Shown in pieces: positions 34,157 through 40,251 of a stretch of DNA of 64,000 nucleotides. A program made the translations under genes and the position numbers. Positions within the stretch are counted from its first letter, which is position 1; every line of letters begins with the position of its first letter. The stretch is from NCBI GenBank assembly GCA_047602465.1, contig JASGHF010000001.1:2294001-2358000 (forward strand), in the 5' to 3' direction. Source of the DNA: JADZAI01 sp047602465. GTDB taxonomy: Bacteria > Pseudomonadota > Alphaproteobacteria > Micropepsales > Micropepsaceae. Below the pieces are notes generated by a model. The model had not been told where the DNA came from. It did not search any database and was given only the letters and a program-made list of their open reading frames with translations.

Positions 34157-34914
34157 GCGGCCTGGTCGCATCGGGGATCGCGGTGACGCGCGGCGCCAGA
34201 CGCGTGCTGGCGGGGGTTTCGGCGTCGTTCGCGCCGGGAAGCTTCACGGTGGTGATCGGGCCGAACGGCGCGGGCAAGTCGACGCTGATGGCGGTGCTGG
34301 CCGGGCTGTTGAAGCCGGATGCGGGCAGCGTGTCGCTGGACGGGCAACCTCTCGCGCGGATTTCGCAGAAGGCGCTGGCGCGGGCGCGCGCCTATCTGCC
34401 GCAAAGCCCGCGCGCCGAATGGCCGATCAGCGTGGAGCGGCTGGTGGCGCTGGGGCTGACGCCGCAGCTGCCCTTCTTCGGCGATGTGGCGCCGGACGAG
34501 GCGGCGAAGGTCAAGCGCGCGCTGGAGGCGTGCGATCTGATCGCGCTGAAGGATCAGGCGGCGACGACGCTGTCGGGCGGCGAACTGGCGCGCGCGATGC
34601 TGGCGCGGGCGATCGTCGGCGATCCGGCGCTGCTGCTGGTGGATGAGCCGACGGCGGGGCTGGACCCGCGCCATGCGCTGGACGCGATGGTGCGGCTGAA
34701 AGCGCGCGCAGCGGCGGGCAAGAGCGTGATCGCGGCGGTGCACGATCTGACGCTGGCGCTGAGCCATGCCGACCGGGTGATCGCGCTGCGCGACGGCCAA
34801 ATTCTGGCCGATGTGGCGGCGGTGGATGTGGATGCCGCGCTGCTGAAGGCGCTGTACGACGTCGACGCCCGGATCGTCAGGGACGAGGCGGGCGTGAGCG
34901 TCAGGTATCTCTAG
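34153..34914 (+). CDS. btuD: Cobalamin ABC transporter ATPase
   Basis: A 253-residue ABC ATPase that powers the BtuC permease. Walker A is GPNGAGKST (residues 36-44), the Q-loop YLPQSPRAEWP, signature LSGGELARA, Walker B LLLVDEPTAGLD and the switch His in AAVHDLTLALSHADR are all intact. Start ATG 34153 overlaps the permease stop; the longer open frame from 33355 is an artefact. It completes btuBFCD. Its end overlaps the convergent CcdC-like gene by 14 bases. Confidence 0.95.
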   Translation: MSGLVASGIAVTRGARRVLAGVSASFAPGSFTVVIGPNGAGKSTLMAVLAGLLKPDAGSVSLDGQPLARISQKALARARAYLPQSPRAEWPISVERLVALGLTPQLPFFGDVAPDEAAKVKRALEACDLIALKDQAATTLSGGELARAMLARAIVGDPALLLVDEPTAGLDPRHALDAMVRLKARAAAGKSVIAAVHDLTLALSHADRVIALRDGQILADVAAVDVDAALLKALYDVDARIVRDEAGVSVRYL

Positions 34915-35413
34915 GCCGCGCTTTCGCTTCGGCCAGCAGCGCGCGGGCGCGAAGCGTCATCTCGATGCGCGAGGCGACCAGCATGCCGACCACGAAGAAC
35001 ATGAAGAGGCCTGAGATGAAGAGGGCGCTGAGGTGCCAGGCCTCGGCCTCTTCGTTCATCAGCGTGCGCAGCCCAAACCGCACGGCGATGAGGACGACGA
35101 TGAAGATGAGGGCGGCGGGCGAGCTTTGCTGATTCAGCGCGTGGGTTTCGGGATCGACGGTGATGCGCATCGTCTTGGCGCGATACCAGCCGACGATCGC
35201 GCCGATCGTGCCGGCCAGCGCCAGCCAGGCCCACTCGATGCCTTCCGGCGGCATGCGCCAGAGAAGAAAGCCGGCGCCTGCGATGAGCAGCGCCGGCATG
35301 ACCCAGAGATATTCCAGACGCAGGCGCCGGCTGCCGCTCATGCGCCGCAGCCGGAAAATGAGGATCAGCACCACAAGCGGTGCGACGAGATACGGCACCG
35401 TTTGCGGCGTCAT
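34901..35413 (-). CDS. CcdC-like membrane protein (DUF1453)
   Basis: A 170-residue membrane protein with about five spans and a 'RLRRMSGSRRLRLEYLWVMPALL' segment that matches the CcdC/DUF1453 group. The central 'WYRAKTMRITVDPETHALNQQSSPAALIFIVVLIAVRFGLR' is likewise family-typical. CcdC has been linked to cytochrome c maturation in Bacillus, but for alphaproteobacterial members the role is unproven. It is convergent with btuD and shares direction with the acyl-CoA dehydrogenase gene 18 bases upstream of it. Confidence 0.78.
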   Translation of the reverse strand: MTPQTVPYLVAPLVVLILIFRLRRMSGSRRLRLEYLWVMPALLIAGAGFLLWRMPPEGIEWAWLALAGTIGAIVGWYRAKTMRITVDPETHALNQQSSPAALIFIVVLIAVRFGLRTLMNEEAEAWHLSALFISGLFMFFVVGMLVASRIEMTLRARALLAEAKARPRDT

Positions 35414-35431
35414 GGATGACCCTGGCCCCCG

Positions 35432-36709
35432 TCAGTGATCGCGGCTTTTTGCGTTCTTGCCGAGGAAGCCGAACATGTGTCCGGCGACGTTGCGCATCTG
35501 GATCTGTTCGGAGCCTTCGGTGATGCGGTAGCGGCGGTGATGGCGGTAGATGTGCTCGAACGGCTTGTGCCGCGAATAGCCCATGCCGCCATGCACCTGC
35601 ATCGCCCAGTCGGCCGCCTCGCAGCAGAAGCGGTTCGCCCAGTAATTGCACATCGAGACCTTGTCGGAGAGCTGGACCTGGATTTCCGGCCCGGTCATCT
35701 GGTCCATTTCCCACGCCGTCTTCTGGATGAGGAGGCGGAGCATTTCGGCCTGGGTCATCAGCTCGACCGTAGGGAACTGGATCGCCTGGTTGGTGGACAG
35801 CTTCTTGCCGAAGGGCGCGCGGACATTGGCGTAGTCGATCGCCTCGTTGAGGCAGTAGACGCCGGCGCCGAGCGACGAGGCGGCCTGGCGGATGCGGTTC
35901 TCATGTACGAAATGGCGCGCGAGGCGGAGGCCGTCTTCCGGCGGGCCGAACAGCGCGTCGGCGGGCACGCGCACGTCCTTGAACGTCACATGGGCGTGGT
36001 CGGTCGGCATGTTGAAGGTCCAGTAGTAGAACTCGACCTTCACGCCCGGCGCATCCATCGGCACCAGCAGGCACGAGATGCCCTTCGCATCGCCCGGCTT
36101 GCCGGAGGTGCGGCAGAAGACCATGTCGTGGCTGGCGACATGGACGCCGGTGTTCCACATCTTCGCGCCGTTGATGACCCACTCGTCGCCGTCGCGCACC
36201 GCCGTGGTTTCCATCCAGGTGGCGTCGGAGCCATGGGCCGGTTCGGTGAGGCCGAAGGCGGCGCGGTGCGTGCCGGCGAGCGCGCCCTTGATCCATTCCT
36301 CCTTCTGCTTTTCGGTGCCGAAATCGCGGAACATCAGGATCTGGGGAAAGTTCCCGACGATGGAGCTTTCGTTCTGCAGATCGTTGAAGAGGCCGAGGCC
36401 TTTTTTCGCCAGATGCTCGCGGATGATCGCCATGGCGAGATTGCCGATATTGCGGCCGCCATATTCCTCCGGCAGCGCGAGGCGCAGGAACCCCGCCTTG
36501 TCGGCGCGCTTGCGCATTTCGCGCAGCAGCGCCTCCCATTCATGGCGCGGCATGCCGCCATTGTCCCAGTCGGTGCGGGCGTGTTCGCGGCGGTGGTCGA
36601 AAAAGCGCTCGTTGTCGTCCTGAGCCTGCAGCGGTTTGATCTCGGCCTCGATGAAGGCGTCCATCTCGCCGAGCAGGGTCTTGATATGCCCGGGAACTGC
36701 GAAATCCAT
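35432..36709 (-). CDS. Acyl-CoA dehydrogenase
   Basis: A 425-residue flavoenzyme from ATG 36709, with GAGGA at a good distance upstream. Acyl-CoA dehydrogenase hallmarks are ALPEEYGGRNIGNLAMAIIREHLA, AFGLTEPAHGSDATWMETTA (FAD-binding), WVINGAKMWNTGVHVASHDMVF, YANVRAPFGKKLSTNQAIQFPT and a C-terminal 'VHGGMGYSRHKPFEHIYRHHRRYRITEGSEQIQMRNVAGHMFG'. It oxidises an acyl-CoA to the enoyl-CoA with FAD. Its substrate range cannot be read off. Mid-chain ACAD11-like proteins have a similar C-terminus. Confidence 0.93.
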   Translation of the reverse strand: MDFAVPGHIKTLLGEMDAFIEAEIKPLQAQDDNERFFDHRREHARTDWDNGGMPRHEWEALLREMRKRADKAGFLRLALPEEYGGRNIGNLAMAIIREHLAKKGLGLFNDLQNESSIVGNFPQILMFRDFGTEKQKEEWIKGALAGTHRAAFGLTEPAHGSDATWMETTAVRDGDEWVINGAKMWNTGVHVASHDMVFCRTSGKPGDAKGISCLLVPMDAPGVKVEFYYWTFNMPTDHAHVTFKDVRVPADALFGPPEDGLRLARHFVHENRIRQAASSLGAGVYCLNEAIDYANVRAPFGKKLSTNQAIQFPTVELMTQAEMLRLLIQKTAWEMDQMTGPEIQVQLSDKVSMCNYWANRFCCEAADWAMQVHGGMGYSRHKPFEHIYRHHRRYRITEGSEQIQMRNVAGHMFGFLGKNAKSRDH

Positions 36710-36806
36710 GTGTTTCCTCATGCGTTCTTGTATGGCGATGGGCGCAGCATAGCGCCCCGGCGCGGCGGCGCCAGCGGCCCCATCAACGCCAATCGCCGCA
36801 TTGGCT

Positions 36807-37451
36807 ATGCAGCAGGAAATGGCTGATCCGGAACAACGCTATCAGGGCCATCTCGTCTCGTGGGACGACGCGCGCGGCTTCGGCTTCATCGAGGCCGAGG
36901 GCCTGACCGCGCCCGTCTTCATGCATGTGAAGTTCCTGCGCGCGAAGCATCAACGGCCGATGGCGGGCGATATCGTGCGCTTCACCCTGGGCGAAGGGCG
37001 CGACGGCGGACCCGCGGCGATGGATGCCGAGATCGCCGGTGCGCCGCCGCCGCCCAAGCGCAAGGCGCAGCGTCCCAGCATGCTGGACGTGTCGCGCCTG
37101 CTGGCGGCGGTGGCGATCCTGGTGGGCGCGACGATCGCCTATGAGATCGACGCCGCGCCGTTGTGGTTCCCGGCGCTCTACTTCGTGATGACGCTGGGGT
37201 CGGGCATCGCCTACTGGCTGGACAAGCTGTTCGCGCGCGAACAGCGCCAGCGGGTCAGCGAGAACATGCTGCACTTCGCCGACGCGTTTTTCGGCATCGC
37301 GGGCGGGTTGTTCGCCCAGCACGTCTTCCGCCACAAGACGCGCAAGCGCAGCTTCCGCGCGGTGACGCGGCTGATCTTCATCGCCCACGCGACGCTGATC
37401 GCCATGGTTCTGGGCGGGCTGATCAACCTGCCGCCACTCGCGAGCGGCTGA
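36807..37451 (+). CDS. Cold-shock domain and DUF1294 fusion protein
   Basis: A 214-residue two-domain protein (ATG 36807; TTG 36801 is an alternative). Residues about 10-75 form a cold-shock domain (GHLVSWDDARGFGFIEAEG...VFMHVKFL) that would bind nucleic acid. After a KRKAQR linker, a DUF1294 membrane domain follows with three or four spans (YFVMTLGSGIAYWLDKLFA and 'FGIAGGLFAQHVFRHKTRKRSFR', the typical HK.rK..F motif). The fusion is a known arrangement; the function is not known. It is the last protein gene before the RNA-rich region. Confidence 0.88.
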   Translation: MQQEMADPEQRYQGHLVSWDDARGFGFIEAEGLTAPVFMHVKFLRAKHQRPMAGDIVRFTLGEGRDGGPAAMDAEIAGAPPPPKRKAQRPSMLDVSRLLAAVAILVGATIAYEIDAAPLWFPALYFVMTLGSGIAYWLDKLFAREQRQRVSENMLHFADAFFGIAGGLFAQHVFRHKTRKRSFRAVTRLIFIAHATLIAMVLGGLINLPPLASG

Positions 37452-37618
37452 ACGCGCGCGCTGCGACGTTTCGTCTCCGCCTGCGATTTTTCCGATCGGT
37501 GTGTGTTGACTTCGCGCTGCGACAGGATCAAAAGCCGCGCCCTCACGCGGATGGTCCGCGCGAGAATTGTGAGTGCGTGACGTGCAACTGATATCGGTCA
37601 AACAATCAAGGACGATGG

Positions 37619-37744
37619 AGCCAAATGATTTTGGCTGCGCAGTCCTGCGCGTGCGCGCTCATGAGGGGGCGATGATCTAAGCGTCATCGCCAGCACCGGT
37701 CACGGTGAACCCTCTGAGGCGCTGCCTTGGAGGGTTTTGTTTTT
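37619..37744 (+). ncRNA. Candidate structured small RNA with terminator
   Basis: Five consecutive hairpins without a plausible reading frame: AGCCAAA-TGAT-TTTGGCT (37619-37636), GCGCA-GTCC-TGCGC (37637-37650), GGCGATGA-8 nt-TCATCGCC (37668-37691), CACCG-GTCA-CGGTG (37694-37707), and a terminator hairpin with T-run (37708-37744). Such a series ending in an intrinsic terminator points to a free small RNA. The 5' end is undefined; the 166 bases before it (37452-37618) show only a TTGACT at 37506 as possible -35 element. I recognise no known family. Confidence 0.6.
37708..37744 (+). terminator. Intrinsic terminator of the candidate small RNA
   Basis: AACCCTC (37708-37714) pairs with GAGGGTT (37730-37736); inside, AGGC-GCT-GCCT forms an upper stem. 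TTGTTTTT follows directly. The position ends a transcript that comes from the left on the + strand. Confidence 0.75.
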
Positions 37745-37954
37745 CCAGACCCTTCCGCGCCTTACCAGCAAGCCGCCGGGCGACCGGCACAGGAGACCCG
37801 GATCCTGCAGGGCCGCTTTGAGCGTCCTGAGCAAGCGCGGGGCCCGCCGGAGGGAACGGGCGATGCCGTGGCATCGCGTCCACCGATGGCGGGGCGGGCA
37901 GATATGGCCCGCTATGGCGGCCGCGCGTTCCCGTGGCCGCGACAACACAAATGT
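37745..37954. other. Hairpin-rich leader before the Y-RNA array, no gene seen
   Basis: 210 bases between the terminator and the first array unit. It holds an 8-bp palindrome GCGATGCC-GT-GGCATCGC (37860-37877) and GCGGCC/GGCCGC around 37918-37938, then ACAACACAAATG and TTTTT just before the array. The end CGTTCC-CGTGGCCG (37926-37939) can pair with CGGTCAC-GG-UGAAC at 37697-37710, which would resemble a diverged seventh Y-RNA unit. ORFs crossing it look non-coding. Confidence 0.4.
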
Positions 37955-37959
37955 TTTTC

Positions 37960-38049
37960 GCCGGGTGGTGAAGGAAGCGGGTTCCTCGTCTGTGAAACGA
38001 TAGCTCTCCCATGGAGGGCGCTCCCGCCTCCGCCTGTTCCCCCGGTTTT
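37960..38049 (+). ncRNA. Y-RNA-like unit A
   Basis: Terminal stem CCGGG (37961-37965) pairs with CCCGG (38041-38045); a bulged U and GG pairs with CC follow, then the conserved GGTGAAG and, opposite, GTTCC. The inner hairpin is GAAGGAA/TTCCTC instead of GAAG/CTTC. No tRNA-like module is seen, making this the shortest unit (about 90 nt). It ends with TTTT, so it may terminate by itself. The paired ends differ from those of the other units, while the inner motifs are shared. Confidence 0.65.
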
Positions 38050-38056
38050 CGTTCAT

Positions 38057-38190
38057 CGGCGGTGGTGAAGAGATCTGCTTCTTCGTTAGCGGGGGTGAAA
38101 TGACCCGCATCCGGTTTCGCGGACCGGAGGGCCGCTCCACAGAGGAGCACGACCGGCGCAAGCCGCACAGGTCTTAATCGTTCCCCGCCG
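38057..38190 (+). ncRNA. Y-RNA-like unit B
   Basis: Terminal stem CGGCGG (38057-38062) pairs with CCGCCG (38185-38190), with the same bulged U, GGTGAAG, CTTCTTCG and GTTCC as the other units. The middle holds a GCGGG/CCCGC hairpin with a 10-base loop (38089-38108), in the position where units E and F have a T-arm but without the TTCRA loop, and TCCGG/CCGGA (38110-38128). About 134 nt. Confidence 0.7.
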
Positions 38191-38208
38191 GACCTCTCTT
38201 CAAACTTT

Positions 38209-38330
38209 CATCGCGGTGGTGAAGGTGGCCGTTTCTTCGTTTGGGTGAACTGCCGGTGAAAGCCGGCAGACGGGTTCGAATCCCGGTGGGCCGCAAGGCC
38301 CGGCTCGGCCGCCGAACGTTCCCCGCGATG
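38209..38330 (+). ncRNA. Y-RNA-like unit C with T-arm and acceptor-like hairpin
   Basis: The terminal stem is 8 bp, CATCGCGG (38209-38216) with CCGCGATG (38323-38330), followed by bulged U, GGTGAAG and TTTCTTCG. A hairpin CTGCCGG/CCGGCAG (38250-38269) precedes a perfect tRNA T-arm, CGGG-TTCGAAT-CCCG (38271-38285), and then GGGCC-GCAA-GGCCC (38288-38301), which would be an acceptor stem closed by a tetraloop. A D-arm is not clear. Unit ends with ACGTTCC plus the 3' stem. About 122 nt. Confidence 0.8.
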
Positions 38331-38339
38331 CCTCAACCT

Positions 38340-38443
38340 GCTGCGGTGGTGAAGCCACCGGTTACTTCCTCCGCCCCGGGCGCGCAGACCGGAAATCTGC
38401 AGGCGTATGCCGAGCCCGACCGGGAGCGAATGTTCCCCGCAGC
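38340..38443 (+). ncRNA. Y-RNA-like unit D
   Basis: Terminal stem GCTGCGG (38340-38346) pairs with CCGCAGC (38437-38443); bulged U, GGTGAAG and CTTCC are conserved and GTTCC precedes the 3' stem. The middle is short, with a GCAGA/TCTGC hairpin (38384-38400) and no T- or D-arm. About 104 nt. It is spaced 9 and 10 bases from units C and E. Confidence 0.7.
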
Positions 38444-38453
38444 GCTTCCAATT

Positions 38454-38593
38454 CTCCCAGTGGTGAAGATCGCCGTTTCTTCGGGACTTCTCGATGCGGG
38501 TTCAACTCCCGCCGGCCGCAAGGCTGTAGCTCAACGGATAGAGCAAGAAGGGGTGCGCAGGCACCGTCTCGGCAATCGCCTGTTCCCTGGGGG
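38454..38593 (+). ncRNA. Y-RNA-like unit E with permuted tRNA-like module
   Basis: Terminal stem CTCCCAG (38454-38460) pairs with CTGGGGG (38587-38593), including one U-G pair, with bulged U and GGTGAAG...TTTCTTCG inside. The module reads T-arm GCGGG-TTCAACT-CCCGC (38496-38512), acceptor-like CGGCC-GCAA-GGCTG (38513-38526), then D-arm GCTC-AACGGATA-GAGC (38529-38544) and a GGTGC/GCACC hairpin (38552-38565). This order, T before D with closed acceptor end, is the YrlA type of tRNA mimicry. About 140 nt. Confidence 0.85.
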
Positions 38594-38603
38594 ACTTCAA
38601 CAA

Positions 38604-38779
38604 TCCGGCGGTGGTGAAGATGACTGTTTCTTCGTTATCACCGACGCGGTCGCGGGTTCGACTCCCGCCGGTCTGATCTTTCAGACCGTAGCTCAGCGGT
38701 AGAGCGCGTGGCGTGTGCGGGGTTGAGACCGCGCACGCCGTTTCAGACATCGCCTGTTCCCCGCCGGACTTTTCTTTCA
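38604..38779 (+). ncRNA. Y-RNA-like unit F with permuted tRNA-like module
   Basis: Terminal stem TCCGGCGG (38604-38611) pairs perfectly with CCGCCGGA (38761-38768). Inside are the bulged U, GGTGAAG, GTTTCTTCG, then T-arm GCGGG-TTCGACT-CCCGC (38652-38668), an 8-bp acceptor-like hairpin CGGTCTGA-TCTT-TCAGACCG (38669-38688), D-arm GCTC-AGCGGTA-GAGC (38691-38705) and an 11-bp hairpin (38710-38739). CTTTTCTTT follows the 3' stem, a plausible terminator for this unit or the whole array. About 165 nt; 28 bases before the rsr start codon. Confidence 0.87.
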
Positions 38780-38806
38780 ACCGTCAGCTCACAAAGGAGG
38801 CTCAAG

Positions 38807-40135
38807 ATGGCCAAGCTGAACAAAATCGTCGCTGCCCTGAACTTCCACCGACAGAAGGGGCCGCGTTTCATGCCCGAAGCGCAGCTGCGGCGCACGCTGC
38901 TGAACTGCCTCCTGTGGGAGGACCAGTTCTACGAGGACGGCGTCGCCATCGCCGAGCGCCTTGCGGCGCTCGTGCCGCTGGTCGATCCGGACATCGTCGC
39001 CAGGCTCGCCATCGAGGCGCGCGAGGACATGAAGCTGCGCCATGCGCCGCTGTTCCTCGTGCGTGAGATGGCGCGCCACGAGAAGCACAAGCTGCTTGTC
39101 GCGGCGACGCTGGCGCGCGTCATCCAGCGTCCTGACGAGCTGACGGAGTTCTTGGCGATCTACTGGGCCGATGCGCTCGGGCCGCTGCAGCAGCGCAAGA
39201 AGCGCGCCCTGCCGGCCCAGGTGAAGAAGGGCCTGGCGCGTGCGTTGGTGAAGTTCGATGCCTACCAGCTCGCCAAGTACGACCGCGACGGGCCGGTGCG
39301 CCTGCGCGACGTGCTGTTCCTCACCCACGCGAAGCCGGAAACGGCGGAGCAGGCCGCGGTGTGGAAGCAGCTCGTCGACGGGACGCTGGCGGCGCCCGAT
39401 ACCTGGGAGGTCGCGCTCTCGGGCGGCAAGGCCAAGAAGGAGACGTTCGAGCGGCTGATCGCGGAGCGAAAGCTCGGCGCGCTGGCGCTCCTGCGTAACC
39501 TGCGCGGCATGCTGCATGCGGGCGTGGAGAAGGCGGCGATCGGCGCGGCGCTGGATGCGATGAAGACGGACCGGGTGCTGCCCTACCGTTTCATCACGGC
39601 GGCGCATTACGCGCCGGACCTTGAGCCGCAGCTGGAGGCGGCGATGTTCAAGTCGATCGAGGGCCTTGAGCGCCTCGGCGGCAAGACGACGCTGCTGATC
39701 GACGTGTCGCCGTCGATGTTCGCGCCGCTTTCGGCGCGGTCGGAGATGACGCGCCTGCAGGCCGCGTGCGGACTGGCGATCCTCGCGCGCGAGATCTGCG
39801 AGGATGTCGAGATCTTCACCTTCTCGAACAAGACGGTGAAGGTCGCGCCGCGACGCGGGTTCGCACTGCGCGATGCGATGCTGAGCTCGCAGGTGCCGAA
39901 CGGTACGCTGCTGGGTGCGGCGGTGACGGAGGTGGACCGCAAGGACCGCCGCCTGATCGTCTTCACCGACGAGCAGAGCCAGGACAAGGTGCCTTCGCCC
40001 AAGGGCGTCGGCTACATGATCAACGTCGCGTCCTACAGGAACGGCGTCGGGTCCGGGCCGTGGCTGCGCGTCGACGGTTTCTCCGAGGCGATCGTCCGCT
40101 GGATCGTCGCCCGGGAGCGCGTCGCGACAGGCTGA
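38807..40135 (+). CDS. rsr: Bacterial Ro60 orthologue, TROVE plus vWA protein (Rsr)
   Basis: A 442-residue Ro sixty-related protein. The TROVE domain of HEAT-like helices covers about residues 15-285 (RRTLLNCLLWEDQFYEDG, REDMKLRHAPLFLVREMAR, LRDVLFLTHAKPE, LGALALLRNLRGML, VLPYRFITAAHYAP), forming the ring that holds single-stranded RNA ends and Y RNA on its outside. The C-terminal vWA-like domain has the MIDAS motif DVSPS (residues 299-303) and FTDEQ. ATG 38807 has AAAGGAGG 7 bases upstream. Bacterial Rsr proteins act with Y RNA and PNPase in RNA decay and rRNA maturation under stress. The six-unit Y-RNA array directly upstream is its expected partner. No rtcBA or pnp gene is next to it here. 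Confidence 0.96.
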   Translation: MAKLNKIVAALNFHRQKGPRFMPEAQLRRTLLNCLLWEDQFYEDGVAIAERLAALVPLVDPDIVARLAIEAREDMKLRHAPLFLVREMARHEKHKLLVAATLARVIQRPDELTEFLAIYWADALGPLQQRKKRALPAQVKKGLARALVKFDAYQLAKYDRDGPVRLRDVLFLTHAKPETAEQAAVWKQLVDGTLAAPDTWEVALSGGKAKKETFERLIAERKLGALALLRNLRGMLHAGVEKAAIGAALDAMKTDRVLPYRFITAAHYAPDLEPQLEAAMFKSIEGLERLGGKTTLLIDVSPSMFAPLSARSEMTRLQAACGLAILAREICEDVEIFTFSNKTVKVAPRRGFALRDAMLSSQVPNGTLLGAAVTEVDRKDRRLIVFTDEQSQDKVPSPKGVGYMINVASYRNGVGSGPWLRVDGFSEAIVRWIVARERVATG

Positions 40136-40142
40136 GCCGCAG

Positions 40143-40173
40143 AAGGGGCCGGGGGAAACCCCGGCCCCTTTTT
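40143..40173 (+). terminator. Intrinsic terminator of rsr
   Basis: A 12-bp perfect stem AAGGGGCCGGGG (40143-40154) with CCCCGGCCCCTT (40159-40170), tetraloop GAAA, then TTT, 8 bases after the rsr stop. It ends the array-rsr transcript. Confidence 0.9.
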
Positions 40174-40251
40174 GCGTTTCAGGCCCTTACGGTGGTTACC
40201 GCAGCATTAGGGTCTCTTCGCGGGACTTTAAGCGGCGCGGGTTAGGTTTCC

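Noticed and set aside
37677..38168. Open frames on both strands across the region before rsr (for example 37727-38068 + and 37677-38168 -)
   Set aside because: Compositions are Arg/Pro/Gly-rich without any family pattern, and the frames run through palindromes and RNA units; the region is better explained as RNA genes.
38640..38740. Ordinary tRNA gene at the D-arm-like GTAGCTCAGCGGTAGAGC
   Set aside because: No matching T-arm and acceptor 3' half follow downstream; the T-arm lies upstream, so this is the permuted module of a Y-RNA-like unit.
38241..38780. Open frames through the Y-RNA units (38241-38702 + and 38502-38780 -)
   Set aside because: The translated repeats simply mirror the RNA motifs; stems and loops, not codons, are conserved between units.
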